Origin: an uncultured Bacteroidota bacterium
GTDB lineage: Bacteria > Bacteroidota > Bacteroidia > Chitinophagales > Chitinophagaceae
Assembly: GCA_946887345.1 (NCBI GenBank)
Contig: CAMPKR010000061.1
Location: 1 to 10,243, forward strand
Direction of reading: 5' to 3'
DNA: 10,243 nt
The translations under genes and the position numbers were made by a program. The notes beneath the pieces were generated by a model. It searched no databases, had not been told where the DNA came from, and saw nothing but the letters and a program-made list of their open reading frames with translations. The stretch's first letter is position 1. Every line of letters begins with the position of its first letter. This document shows, in pieces, positions 1-7,274 of this stretch.

Positions 1-576
1 GGCTCGGTGGAGGCGCTGAGCGACTCACTACAAAAACTCTCTACTGAAGAAGTAGCTGTGAATGTAATACATAAAGGTGTTGGACAGATAACAGAGAGCG
101 ACGTGTCGCTGGCTACTGCATCCGACGCAATCATCATAGGCTTCCAGGTTCGTCCATCGCTGCAGGCTGCAAGGCTTGCGGAGCAGGAGAATATCGAAAT
201 CCGCACCTACTCTATCATCTACGATGCTATCGAAGAGATAAAGAGCGCTATGGAAGGCCTGTTGGAGCCGAAGATCGAGAAGAAAACTGTCTGCAATATA
301 GAAGTACGCGAAGTGTACAAGATCGGCGGCGTAGGCACCATCGCAGGTTGCTATGTGCTGGATGGCAAGATGACACGCCAAACCAAGCTGAACCTCGTTC
401 GCGATGGCATAGTAATATACAGCGGCGAACTTTCATCTTTGAAACGCTTCAAGGATGACGTGAAAGAGGTCAACGCGGGTTATGAGTGTGGTCTGATGAT
501 AAAGAACTACAACGACATTCGGGTAGCTGATATTATTGAAGGCTACGAAGAAGTCGAAGTAAAACGCACTTTGTAA
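1..576 (+). CDS. infB: Translation initiation factor IF-2, C-terminal part (5' end outside window)
   Basis: IF-2 is the GTPase that brings formyl-Met-tRNA to the 30S subunit and promotes 70S joining. Only the last 191 residues are present, and the reading frame is open from base 1. The first residues read [10 protein letters not shown], the conserved block just after the GTPase and second domains. A stretch around residues 45-55 (IIGFQVRPS) is also typical of IF-2. The C-terminal beta-barrel domain that binds the formyl-Met end of the tRNA covers roughly residues 100-190, with the typical segments [11 protein letters not shown] and [13 protein letters not shown]. The GTG at base 7 is an internal valine codon and not a start. 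The G domain lies upstream of the window. The gene ends in TAA, and a hairpin terminator follows 20 bases later. Identification is secure. Confidence 0.96.
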   Translation, partial: GSVEALSDSLQKLSTEEVAVNVIHKGVGQITESDVSLATASDAIIIGFQVRPSLQAARLAEQENIEIRTYSIIYDAIEEIKSAMEGLLEPKIEKKTVCNIEVREVYKIGGVGTIAGCYVLDGKMTRQTKLNLVRDGIVIYSGELSSLKRFKDDVKEVNAGYECGLMIKNYNDIRVADIIEGYEEVEVKRTL

Positions 577-595
577 CGCAATTAAATAACTCTAT

Positions 596-630
596 AAACC
601 GTTAACCTATCCTGGTTAACGGTTTGTTTT
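596..630 (+). terminator. Rho-independent terminator after infB
   Basis: A perfect 12-bp inverted repeat (AAACCGTTAACC at 596-607 and GGTTAACGGTTT at 614-625) encloses a 6-base loop and is followed by GTTTT. It starts 20 bases after the infB stop and lies wholly in the gap before prfA, so it should end the infB transcript and leave prfA to its own promoter. The stem is symmetrical, but the T run on the minus-strand side is short, and no minus-strand gene points at it. Confidence 0.85.
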
Positions 631-663
631 ATAATTGACTGATCTGTAAGTTGAATAATACAA

Positions 664-1740
664 ATGCTTGACAAACTTGAAGCAATAAAAGCCCGTTTTG
701 ATGAACTGGGTGTTGCATTGACCAATCCCGAAGTGGTGAGTGACAATAAACGATTTTCCCAGGTCAGTCGCGAGTACCGCAAACTGGAGAATATAGTTAC
801 AGCCTACAAGAAATACAGAGCATGCCTGGATGGTATTGAATTTGCTAAAGAAGTACTGGCGAACGAAAGCGACGAAGACCTGAGGGAACTGGCTAAAGAT
901 GACCTGGCCGTACAGGAAGAGCAAAAAGAAACCCTGGAGGCTGAGATAAGGCAACTGCTGATACCGAAAGATCCGCAGGATGAGAAAAATGCCATCCTGG
1001 AAATACGTGCAGGTACAGGTGGTGACGAAGCCAGCCTTTTTGCAGGTGAGCTGATGCGTATGTACATGCGCTACTGCGAAAGACGCAACTGGAAAGTGGC
1101 TACACTTACAGAAACTGAAGGCACCGTAGGTGGATATAAAGAAGTGCAACTGGAAGTAATAGGTGAAGATGTGTACGGAACGCTGAAGTTTGAAAGCGGC
1201 GTGCATCGTGTGCAGCGTGTACCGGCTACAGAAGCAAGCGGACGTGTACATACTTCAGCCGCTACCGTTGCGGTAATGCCTGAAGCAGAAGAGATAGATT
1301 TTGAGTTGAAGGACAGCGACCTGAAAATGGAAACTGCCCGTAGCGGTGGCGCGGGTGGACAGAACGTGAACAAGGTGGAAACTAAAGTAATACTCACGCA
1401 CGTGCCTACAGGTACCGTAATTACCTGCCAGACTGAACGTACCCAGCTGGGTAACAGGGAAAAGGCAACCGAAATGATGCGTACCAAACTATATGAAGAG
1501 CAGGTGCGCAAACAGGAAGACGAAATATCGCGCAGGCGTAAAAGCCTGGTGAGTACGGGTGATAGGTCTGCCAAGATACGTACCTACAACTATCCGCAGG
1601 GACGTGTAACAGACCATCGAATCAACATGACGATCTATTCACTTGACGCTTTTATAAACGGTGATATACAGGAAATGCTGGACGCGCTGCAATTTGCGGA
1701 GAACGCAGAAAAGATGCAGGCAGGAGAAACAGTGATTTAA
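664..1740 (+). CDS. prfA: Peptide chain release factor 1 (RF1)
   Basis: RF1 reads the stop codons UAA and UAG in the ribosomal A site and triggers hydrolysis of peptidyl-tRNA. The 358-residue length is normal for the family. An alpha-helical N-terminal domain (about residues 1-100) precedes the codon-reading domain. That domain carries the tripeptide PAT at residues 187-189, the RF1 type (PxT) as opposed to the SPF of RF2. The catalytic GGQ motif is at residues 231-233 within [16 protein letters not shown]1 is normally methylated on this glutamine by PrmC, which is not in the window. No frameshift site of the RF2 kind is seen. The start at 664 gives the usual N-terminus, beginning [15 protein letters not shown]. 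No clear Shine-Dalgarno sequence precedes it. The terminator upstream separates it from infB, and the next gene begins 64 bases after its stop. Confidence 0.97.
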   Translation: MLDKLEAIKARFDELGVALTNPEVVSDNKRFSQVSREYRKLENIVTAYKKYRACLDGIEFAKEVLANESDEDLRELAKDDLAVQEEQKETLEAEIRQLLIPKDPQDEKNAILEIRAGTGGDEASLFAGELMRMYMRYCERRNWKVATLTETEGTVGGYKEVQLEVIGEDVYGTLKFESGVHRVQRVPATEASGRVHTSAATVAVMPEAEEIDFELKDSDLKMETARSGGAGGQNVNKVETKVILTHVPTGTVITCQTERTQLGNREKATEMMRTKLYEEQVRKQEDEISRRRKSLVSTGDRSAKIRTYNYPQGRVTDHRINMTIYSLDAFINGDIQEMLDALQFAENAEKMQAGETVI

Positions 1741-1757
1741 AAGGCTTTTTTAGGATA

Positions 1758-1787
1758 TTGCAACATAAATCTTTAAGTTTAGATTCA
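1758..1787 (+). promoter_or_regulatory. Possible Bacteroidota-type promoter for the Wzz/ligase pair
   Basis: TTG at 1758-1760 is followed after 19 bases by TAGATTCA at 1780-1787, a partial match to the TAnnTTTG -7 box (four of six fixed bases). Initiation would fall near 1794, about 10 bases before the ATG at 1805. The spacing fits, but the box is degenerate in an AT-rich gap, so this is weak. Confidence 0.28.
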
Positions 1788-1804
1788 TTTAACTATTATA
1801 TATA

Positions 1805-2773
1805 ATGAGCAACCCTCGTTTTGACCTGGTAGATATAGTTCAGACCATCAGAAAACGTTTTCGCTTTGTGATCATTGCAACTTGCGTTGCTGCTATAATA
1901 GGCGTTATCTTCTATTTTGTAAAAGACAAAGAGTTCACTGCCAAAGCACAGTTTTTCGTTAGCAATCCCCTGATGTCCGACCGCAACACACTGTATGGTG
2001 GCGCTGACTCAAGGATGGACTACTTTGGCGACGAGGACGATGTAGACCGTGTACTGGCGCTTGCAGAATCGGATACCGTTATCATGAAAGTACTGGATCA
2101 ATCGGGTCTTGCTCATGAAATGGATAAGGACCTGATAGATCCTAAGAATATAGACGACATGAAGAAGGTGTATATGAGTAACGTGAAGATAAAGCGTACT
2201 GAATACACCATGGTAGAAATACAATTCACTGATGAATCGCCTCAGCGGGCGGCAAGAGTAGCCAACACCATAGTAAAGGTAATAGAAGAGGCCTATCGCA
2301 GCTTCTACAACACGCGCCGCGCTAATATCTTTAGCTCGCTGAGCAAGAAATTTGCGGAACAGGACAGCGCCATACGCGTCATGACCGATACCCTGGCCAA
2401 ACTGAGAGACAGATCTGGCATATATGACCTGGTAAGCCCAACGAGACTGAATATGGTAACGAGTGCGGTAAGCTCCAGGGGCGGAAATATAGGTATGGAC
2501 CTGGAAGTGATCCAGAACATAGAAGCCTTGAAAGATGCCACGGTGATAGACCAGACGCGCATTGCGTCATTAATGCAGCAGTTTTCAACTGGCACCGGCA
2601 AAGATGACCTGGAACTACTACATGTAATATCTAATGCAAGACAACCGATAAGAGCCAAGGGGCCTAACGGGCTGATGACGCTCATCATAAGTTGTATGGT
2701 GGGTTTCTTTTTCAGTTGCATCTACGTTTTGCTATCCTCTTATTACAGGGTAATCATTTCTGTAGAACGCTGA
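1805..2773 (+). CDS. Wzz-like polysaccharide chain-length determinant (polysaccharide co-polymerase)
   Basis: This 322-residue inner-membrane protein has the two-helix layout of Wzz-type co-polymerases. It has a short cytoplasmic N-terminus, a first membrane helix at about residues 21-39, a long charged periplasmic region rich in predicted helix (about 40-288), and a second membrane helix at about 290-313. The segment just before the second helix (PIRAKGPNG) resembles the proline-glycine motif of the family. Such proteins set the modal length of O-antigen or capsule chains made by a Wzy polymerase. No C-terminal tyrosine-kinase domain with Walker motifs is present, so it is unlike Wzc or full-length Ptk proteins. 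Its stop codon overlaps the start of the downstream ligase/polymerase gene, which supports a shared role. The glycan is unknown. The superfamily call is good, the exact subclass less so. Confidence 0.8.
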   Translation: MSNPRFDLVDIVQTIRKRFRFVIIATCVAAIIGVIFYFVKDKEFTAKAQFFVSNPLMSDRNTLYGGADSRMDYFGDEDDVDRVLALAESDTVIMKVLDQSGLAHEMDKDLIDPKNIDDMKKVYMSNVKIKRTEYTMVEIQFTDESPQRAARVANTIVKVIEEAYRSFYNTRRANIFSSLSKKFAEQDSAIRVMTDTLAKLRDRSGIYDLVSPTRLNMVTSAVSSRGGNIGMDLEVIQNIEALKDATVIDQTRIASLMQQFSTGTGKDDLELLHVISNARQPIRAKGPNGLMTLIISCMVGFFFSCIYVLLSSYYRVIISVER

Positions 2774-4233
2774 TGCCTCCGTTTCACCTCGATAATATAT
2801 GGGGCAAGGCACTGGGCCTGGCAGTACTGGTGGGAAGCATCGGCCTTTTCGGCTGGACAGGTAACTACCTTTTCCTGGCAGTGCCTTTCATTTATCTTTT
2901 CTTGTTACTGGCCGGGCTGAACTTCAAGTTCGCGTACTGGATGCTACTGTTCACCATTCCTTTTTCGTTCCTCATATATATAGGACCGCTTTCTACCACC
3001 CTACCCGATGAGCCGATTATGTGGGCCTTCCTGCTGATTTTTACGTTGATGCTAGCAAGGAATCCTGCCATCTTGCCAGAGTGGTGGTGGCGCGATCCAC
3101 TGGTGCTTGTTGTGGTTATGCAGTTCCTGTGGATGCTGGTGGCAGTAATATATTCCGAAGAGCTGGTGCTATCGATAAAATTCACCCTTGCCAAATGCTG
3201 GTTCCTGGTGTCGTTCTTCGTGATCCCTTTTTTCATATTTCGCGAGAAAAAAGACCTGAAGAGAGCTTTCCTGGTGCTCCTGGTCCCTATCCTGATCACC
3301 ATGGTGATCATCATGATCCGCCATGGACTCGCAAATTTTAATTTTCGAAGAGTTGACCGCTCTATCAATCCGCTTTACTACAACCACGTAGAGTACTCGA
3401 CAGTGCTTTCAATGTTTTTCCCCCTTCTGCTGGTAGCTTTGCTGCTCAACAAGGGCAGAACCGGCATAAAAATTCTCCTGGTAGCTATTATAGCATTCTT
3501 TCTCATAGCCATTTACCTGAGCTATGCCCGGGCAGCAATGCTGGCGGTCGTCTTTGCAGTTGCGGTGGGTATCAGCATAAGACTGCGTCTGGTGAATTTT
3601 ATCATGCCCGTCTTTTACGCCGTAGTAATGCTGTTGATAGGCTATATGGTGCGAGACAATAAGTATATTGACTTCAGGCCCGACTTTCAGAAAACCTACA
3701 TGCGCCGGGAGTTTACCGATCACATTATAGCCACCATAAAAGGACAGGACATGTCCTCAATGGAGAGACTATACCGGTGGATAGCCGGTGTACGAATGAG
3801 CAATGACAGACCTCTGACAGGCGTAGGACCTAATGCGTTTTACTATTACTACAAGCCCTATGCTGTTAGCTCTTTCCGGACGTACGTGAGCCGCAACGAG
3901 GAGCAATCAACAACCCACAACTATTTTCTCTACATGCTGGTAGAGCAGGGCTGGCCGGCAATGATATTATATGCAGTATTGCTGGTTGTCTTTTTTGCAC
4001 AGGCGCAAAAAATATATCACCGCTTCAAAGACCGGTTCTATAAGCTATGCACCCTGGGTATTGCCATGATGTTCGCCGCAGGCTTTATAAATAATTTCTT
4101 CTCCGAACTACTGGAAACACATAAGGTAGGCTGCCTGTTCTTCCTCTCCGTAGCATTGCTGGTGATATTGAATAAGAAAAGTAAAGAAGAAGAAAAAGCC
4201 ATTGCCGAAGGCGATACTACACCTGTGCTATAG
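2773..4233 (+). CDS. O-antigen ligase / Wzy polymerase family membrane protein
   Basis: This 486-residue protein is very hydrophobic, with about 10-12 predicted membrane helices spread along its length. It carries the signature of the Wzy_C/WaaL superfamily: a large periplasmic loop with RWIAGVRM..RPLTGVGPNAF (GVGPN at residues 350-354) and then a histidine in THNYFLYMLVEQG (H382). Members transfer or polymerise glycans from undecaprenyl diphosphate, and the sequence alone does not tell ligase from polymerase. The start is placed at 2773, where ATG overlaps the TGA of the Wzz-like gene (TGATG), suggesting translational coupling. An in-frame ATG at 2692 would add 27 residues inside the Wzz gene and looks less likely. 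No glycosyltransferase or flippase gene is adjacent, so the sugar precursors come from elsewhere. The 3' end overlaps ispG by 17 bp. Confidence 0.85.
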   Translation: MPPFHLDNIWGKALGLAVLVGSIGLFGWTGNYLFLAVPFIYLFLLLAGLNFKFAYWMLLFTIPFSFLIYIGPLSTTLPDEPIMWAFLLIFTLMLARNPAILPEWWWRDPLVLVVVMQFLWMLVAVIYSEELVLSIKFTLAKCWFLVSFFVIPFFIFREKKDLKRAFLVLLVPILITMVIIMIRHGLANFNFRRVDRSINPLYYNHVEYSTVLSMFFPLLLVALLLNKGRTGIKILLVAIIAFFLIAIYLSYARAAMLAVVFAVAVGISIRLRLVNFIMPVFYAVVMLLIGYMVRDNKYIDFRPDFQKTYMRREFTDHIIATIKGQDMSSMERLYRWIAGVRMSNDRPLTGVGPNAFYYYYKPYAVSSFRTYVSRNEEQSTTHNYFLYMLVEQGWPAMILYAVLLVVFFAQAQKIYHRFKDRFYKLCTLGIAMMFAAGFINNFFSELLETHKVGCLFFLSVALLVILNKKSKEEEKAIAEGDTTPVL

Positions 4234-6229
4234 CGGGCTCTATCCAGGCTTCATTATCTTTTAGAAGTTGTATCAGTTCAGCAACAGCCACCTCGCTGGG
4301 CACATTCCTTTTTACTACTTCCTTGCCTTTATATAAAGTGATCTTACCGGGACCACTGCCTACATAGCCAAAGTCAGCATCCGCCATTTCGCCGGGACCG
4401 TTTACGATGCAGCCCATGATGGCGATCTTTACCCCCTTCAGGTGACTGGTAGCAGAACGTATCAAAGCTGTTGTTTCCTGCAGATCAAACAGCGTGCGGC
4501 CACAGCTTGGGCAACTGATGTACTCTGTCTTGCTGATGCGCGTGCGCGCCGCCTGCAATACAGAGAAGGCTGTATTGTTCAGAAATTGTTCACTATTCTT
4601 TACTTCAAGATAGGTGCGTCCGCTCACTTTGGCAATTTGCAGACGGCTCACATCATTGCTCAGCCAGATACCATCACCCATGCCTTCGAGGAACAAACCA
4701 CCCGCCTCTGTAGCCAGGTGTATTAGTTGCTCATCAACCGTGCTGTCCGCAGATGCAACTCTCAGAATAACCGGGCAGTTCACCCCCTGCTCCATCACTT
4801 CTATTATAAAACGTCTGACCGAAGGCAATGCATGCTCATTAGAACTACCAATGCAAAGCACTACATTATTATCGCTCTTTGCTTTCGCAATAAGCTGTGC
4901 TAAATCACTCCAGTCACCATTAGCATTTACAGAAACAAAATGAAGTGCATTTATTGGGTCTCCGTTTAGGTATGTCTTAACATCAAGCAGCGGATGACAC
5001 TTCACCTTATCAATGGTTAATTTCCACACCGGCAGATCACAAATAACCTGCAAGGTTCCCGGCAGCGCAAAGTCTATTGCCTTGCTACCAGTATAAATAT
5101 AATCAGCAGCCGCATCACTGATGTTCCACTTATCGCTGGCTACATCATAGCTATAGCCTATCGCTTTCAGATCTTCGGGAGCGATATACTCAGCTTTACT
5201 GTAGTCGGCAACCACTACAGGCACATGATGCCCGCCTATATTCTGTATTTCTGCTGCTTCGCGTCTTTTATACTCAAAAGGACTGTAAGGCAAGGAGGCA
5301 GATTCCTTTTCACTCAGCGGTTGAATAGGAGCATGTCCGGAGCGCTCGCTGTAGCGTTTCACTATATCACGGCACACCGGTATCTCAAATTCAGGGTCTT
5401 CAGTCAGCGATACACGGATAGTATCGCCTATCCCATCTTCCAGCAGTGTCCCGATACCTATAGCGCTTTTGATGCGGCCATCTTCGCCGTCGCCCGCTTC
5501 TGTTACACCCAGGTGCAGCGGGTAGCATTCGTTGAACTCCTCATCCATCTTCTGCACCAGCAAACGATACGCCTGCACCATCACCAGCGGGTTGCTCGAT
5601 TTCATACTTAGTATGATCTGATGGTAATTTTCATCGCGGGCAATACGCAAAAACTCCATGGCGCTTTCCACCATACCAATGGCAGTATCACCATAGCGGC
5701 TCATAATACGGTCGCTGAGTGAACCATGATTGGTACCAATACGCATGGCAGTGCCATACTCCTTACAGATACGAACCAGCGGCGTGAACCGCTCGCGGAT
5801 GCGCTCTATTTCTTCCTGGTATTGGGCATCAGTATATTCTAAGAGATCAAACTTTTTCTTATCAACATAGTTGCCGGGGTTCACACGTACTTTCTCCACT
5901 ATTCGTGCGGCTATCTCGGCAGCATTGGGAGTGAAGTGTATATCCGCAACTAGGGGCGTGTTATAACCCAGTCGCCTCAGCTCGTTTTTAATGTTCTGCA
6001 GGTTCTCTGCCTCTTTCTTGCTGGGGGCTGTGATACGTACCAGTTCAGCGCCTGCTTCTATGCAGCGGATGGTTTGGGCTACGGTGGCGGCAGTGTCCAT
6101 CGTATCGGTGGTGGTCATAGTTTGTATGCGAATGGGGTTGTTATTGCCCAAAAGCAGTTCACCTATCCTTACTTCCTTTGTCTGTAAACGCTTATACGAT
6201 GTGAGCGAGTGGCAGTATTGCTGCAACAT
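4217..6229 (-). CDS. ispG: 4-hydroxy-3-methylbut-2-en-1-yl diphosphate synthase, three-domain form
   Basis: IspG (GcpE) is a cytoplasmic iron-sulfur enzyme of the MEP isoprenoid pathway. It reductively opens methylerythritol cyclodiphosphate to give HMBPP. With the start at 6229 it has 670 residues, much longer than the roughly 370 of the E. coli type. It matches the large form known from Bacteroidota, Chlamydiae and plants: an N-terminal TIM barrel (about 15-290, with IRIQTMTTTDT and VRVNPGNY), an inserted domain (about 300-530) and a C-terminal cluster domain. The expected 4Fe-4S ligands are visible as C573 and C576 (SCPSCGRT) and C607 and E614 (MGCIVNGPGEM). An upstream ATG at 6247 would add six residues, but it lies three bases downstream of a strong -7 box and probably at or before the transcription start, so 6229 is preferred. 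It is transcribed alone, divergent from the hydrolase. Confidence 0.96.
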   Translation of the reverse strand: MLQQYCHSLTSYKRLQTKEVRIGELLLGNNNPIRIQTMTTTDTMDTAATVAQTIRCIEAGAELVRITAPSKKEAENLQNIKNELRRLGYNTPLVADIHFTPNAAEIAARIVEKVRVNPGNYVDKKKFDLLEYTDAQYQEEIERIRERFTPLVRICKEYGTAMRIGTNHGSLSDRIMSRYGDTAIGMVESAMEFLRIARDENYHQIILSMKSSNPLVMVQAYRLLVQKMDEEFNECYPLHLGVTEAGDGEDGRIKSAIGIGTLLEDGIGDTIRVSLTEDPEFEIPVCRDIVKRYSERSGHAPIQPLSEKESASLPYSPFEYKRREAAEIQNIGGHHVPVVVADYSKAEYIAPEDLKAIGYSYDVASDKWNISDAAADYIYTGSKAIDFALPGTLQVICDLPVWKLTIDKVKCHPLLDVKTYLNGDPINALHFVSVNANGDWSDLAQLIAKAKSDNNVVLCIGSSNEHALPSVRRFIIEVMEQGVNCPVILRVASADSTVDEQLIHLATEAGGLFLEGMGDGIWLSNDVSRLQIAKVSGRTYLEVKNSEQFLNNTAFSVLQAARTRISKTEYISCPSCGRTLFDLQETTALIRSATSHLKGVKIAIMGCIVNGPGEMADADFGYVGSGPGKITLYKGKEVVKRNVPSEVAVAELIQLLKDNEAWIEPAIAQV

Positions 6230-6249
6230 GATGGCTGAAAAATACATTG

Positions 6250-6283
6250 CAAATTTAGCTTAATACCGCTTAAGAGCCGCGAA
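6250..6283 (-). promoter_or_regulatory. Probable ispG promoter
   Basis: On the minus strand, TAAATTTG (bases 6257 down to 6250) matches the Bacteroidota -7 consensus TAnnTTTG at every fixed base. TTCG at 6283-6280, 22 bases further upstream, is a one-mismatch -33 element. Initiation would fall near 6243-6245, leaving a leader of about 14 bases before the ATG at 6229. The position argues against translation from the ATG at 6247. Confidence 0.55.
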
Positions 6284-6356
6284 TATCCTTCATTTTAAAG
6301 TAATTAACATTTCTTCAACATTCCTTATTACGGCTGTGTTATGGCAAATAGAAATC

Positions 6357-6387
6357 TGTGTTTTTCTGGCAAACAATAGTATTTTAG
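6357..6387 (+). promoter_or_regulatory. Possible promoter for the alpha/beta hydrolase gene
   Basis: TATTTTAG at 6380-6387 matches five of the six fixed bases of the TAnnTTTG box. TGTG at 6357-6360, 19 bases upstream, is a one-mismatch -33 element. Initiation would be near 6394, about 11 bases before the ATG at 6405 and downstream of the in-frame ATG at 6336. That favours the shorter protein. The match is imperfect. Confidence 0.35.
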
Positions 6388-6404
6388 CATTATTAACGCA
6401 CGGA

Positions 6405-7166
6405 ATGGATTACGAAATCAAGCAGTCAGGTAAGTTCAAATTTGTATCGGAAGGTAAAGGAGAACCTCTGGTGTTGCTGCATGGCCTGTTTGGAGCTTTA
6501 AGTAATTTCAAGGATCTGATTGATCATTTCAAGCAAAGCTACAATGTTGTAATCCCCATGCTGCCCCTGTTCGACCTGGGCCTGCTGGATACATCTGTTT
6601 CCGGACTTGCCAAGCACGTGCAGCGCTTTATTGACGCCATGGGCTACAAGAAGGTGCATCTGCTGGGTAATTCACTGGGAGGTCATATAGGGTTGGTTTA
6701 CACATTAAAGCACCAGCACCTGGTAAATACGCTTACTTTAACCGGAAGTTCAGGACTCTTTGAAAACGGTATGGGAGAAACATACCCTAAGAGAGGCGAC
6801 TACGATTTTATACGCAAGAAGACAGAATTGACCTTTTACGACCCCAAAGTTGCCAGTAAAGAACTGGTAGATGAAGTTTTCGGTATAGTAAACAACAGGC
6901 TTAAAGCAATAAAGATCATCAGCCTGGCCAAGTCGGCCATCCGTCACAATCTCGGAGATGAACTAAAGGACATAAAGGTCCCTACCTGCCTGATATGGGG
7001 AAAAAATGATACCATCACGCCCCCTATGGTGGCTGAGGAATTTCATTCCCTGATACCGAACTCTGAACTGCATTGGGTAGATAAATGCGGCCACGCCCCT
7101 ATGATGGAGGTACCCGCGGAGTTCAATGAGATCCTTAGTGAGTTTCTTCAAAAACATAAAGGCTAA
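6405..7166 (+). CDS. Alpha/beta hydrolase fold protein, substrate unknown
   Basis: This 253-residue protein has the full layout of a small cytoplasmic alpha/beta hydrolase. The HG of the oxyanion region is at residues 26-27 (LVLLHGLFG). The nucleophile elbow GNSLGG contains Ser90. The acidic residue is probably Asp202 (WGKNDTITPP) and the histidine His230 (CGHAPMMEVP), in the usual order and spacing. No signal peptide is seen with this start. An in-frame ATG at 6336 would add 23 hydrophobic residues that could look like a membrane segment, but they precede the probable promoter and do not belong to the fold. Substrate cannot be read from sequence: esterase, C-C hydrolase and lipase-like activities all use this scaffold. 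The CBS-ACT gene follows 108 bases later on the same strand. Fold call secure, function open. Confidence 0.88.
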   Translation: MDYEIKQSGKFKFVSEGKGEPLVLLHGLFGALSNFKDLIDHFKQSYNVVIPMLPLFDLGLLDTSVSGLAKHVQRFIDAMGYKKVHLLGNSLGGHIGLVYTLKHQHLVNTLTLTGSSGLFENGMGETYPKRGDYDFIRKKTELTFYDPKVASKELVDEVFGIVNNRLKAIKIISLAKSAIRHNLGDELKDIKVPTCLIWGKNDTITPPMVAEEFHSLIPNSELHWVDKCGHAPMMEVPAEFNEILSEFLQKHKG

Positions 7167-7234
7167 TAATCTCTTAAATTATTGTCATAAACCCGTAACA
7201 TCCTAACCATGAAACAATTTTTGGTGTAAGATTT

Positions 7235-7264
7235 GTATTAATACTAGTAAGAGCGGCCAGCCGC
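7235..7264. promoter_or_regulatory. Cluster of three short dyads upstream of the CBS-ACT gene
   Basis: Three inverted repeats lie within 30 bases: the perfect palindrome GTATTAATAC (7235-7244), the overlapping perfect palindrome TACTAGTA (7242-7249), and GCGGC-CA-GCCGC (7253-7264). The last ends 10 bases before the ATG at 7275. They could form an operator, or a small hairpin over the ribosome landing zone. No clear -33/-7 pair accompanies them. Function is inferred only from position and symmetry. Confidence 0.25.
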
Positions 7265-7274
7265 ACAATGCAAA

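Noticed and set aside
627..637. TATAATTG as a prfA promoter box
   Set aside because: It has one mismatch to the -7 consensus, no TTG at the right spacing, and overlaps the tail of the infB terminator. prfA must have a promoter near here, but I cannot place it.
616..1251. 211-residue open frame on the minus strand, antisense to prfA
   Set aside because: It lies inside the well-supported prfA gene, and its protein has no recognisable domain and an odd composition rich in Phe, His and Cys. It is a shadow of the plus-strand codon pattern.
1737..1750. AAAAGGCTTTT after prfA as a terminator hairpin
   Set aside because: The two arms are separated by one base, too short for a loop, so no stable hairpin can form.
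2692..2772. In-frame upstream ATG for the ligase/polymerase gene
   Set aside because: It would add 27 residues inside the Wzz-like coding region. The ATG at 2773 overlapping the Wzz stop is the usual coupled start and opens a more normal N-terminus.
3021..3341. 106-residue plus-strand frame inside the O-antigen ligase gene
   Set aside because: It is a shifted reading of the membrane protein, which keeps its own frame through the whole stretch with clear family motifs further on.
6336..6404. 23-residue hydrophobic N-terminal extension of the hydrolase that looks like a membrane anchor
   Set aside because: A possible promoter -7 box lies inside it (6380-6387), and the hydrolase fold begins after the ATG at 6405.
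7165..7183. AATAAT/ATTATT inverted repeat at the end of the hydrolase gene, as a terminator
   Set aside because: The six-pair stem is only A and T, includes the stop codon and is not followed by a T run, so it would be too weak.
7243..7264. ACTAGT followed by GCGGCC resembling a cloning polylinker
   Set aside because: Only short site-like words are present with no vector context. Both flanks read as continuous native sequence, so chance is the simpler reading.
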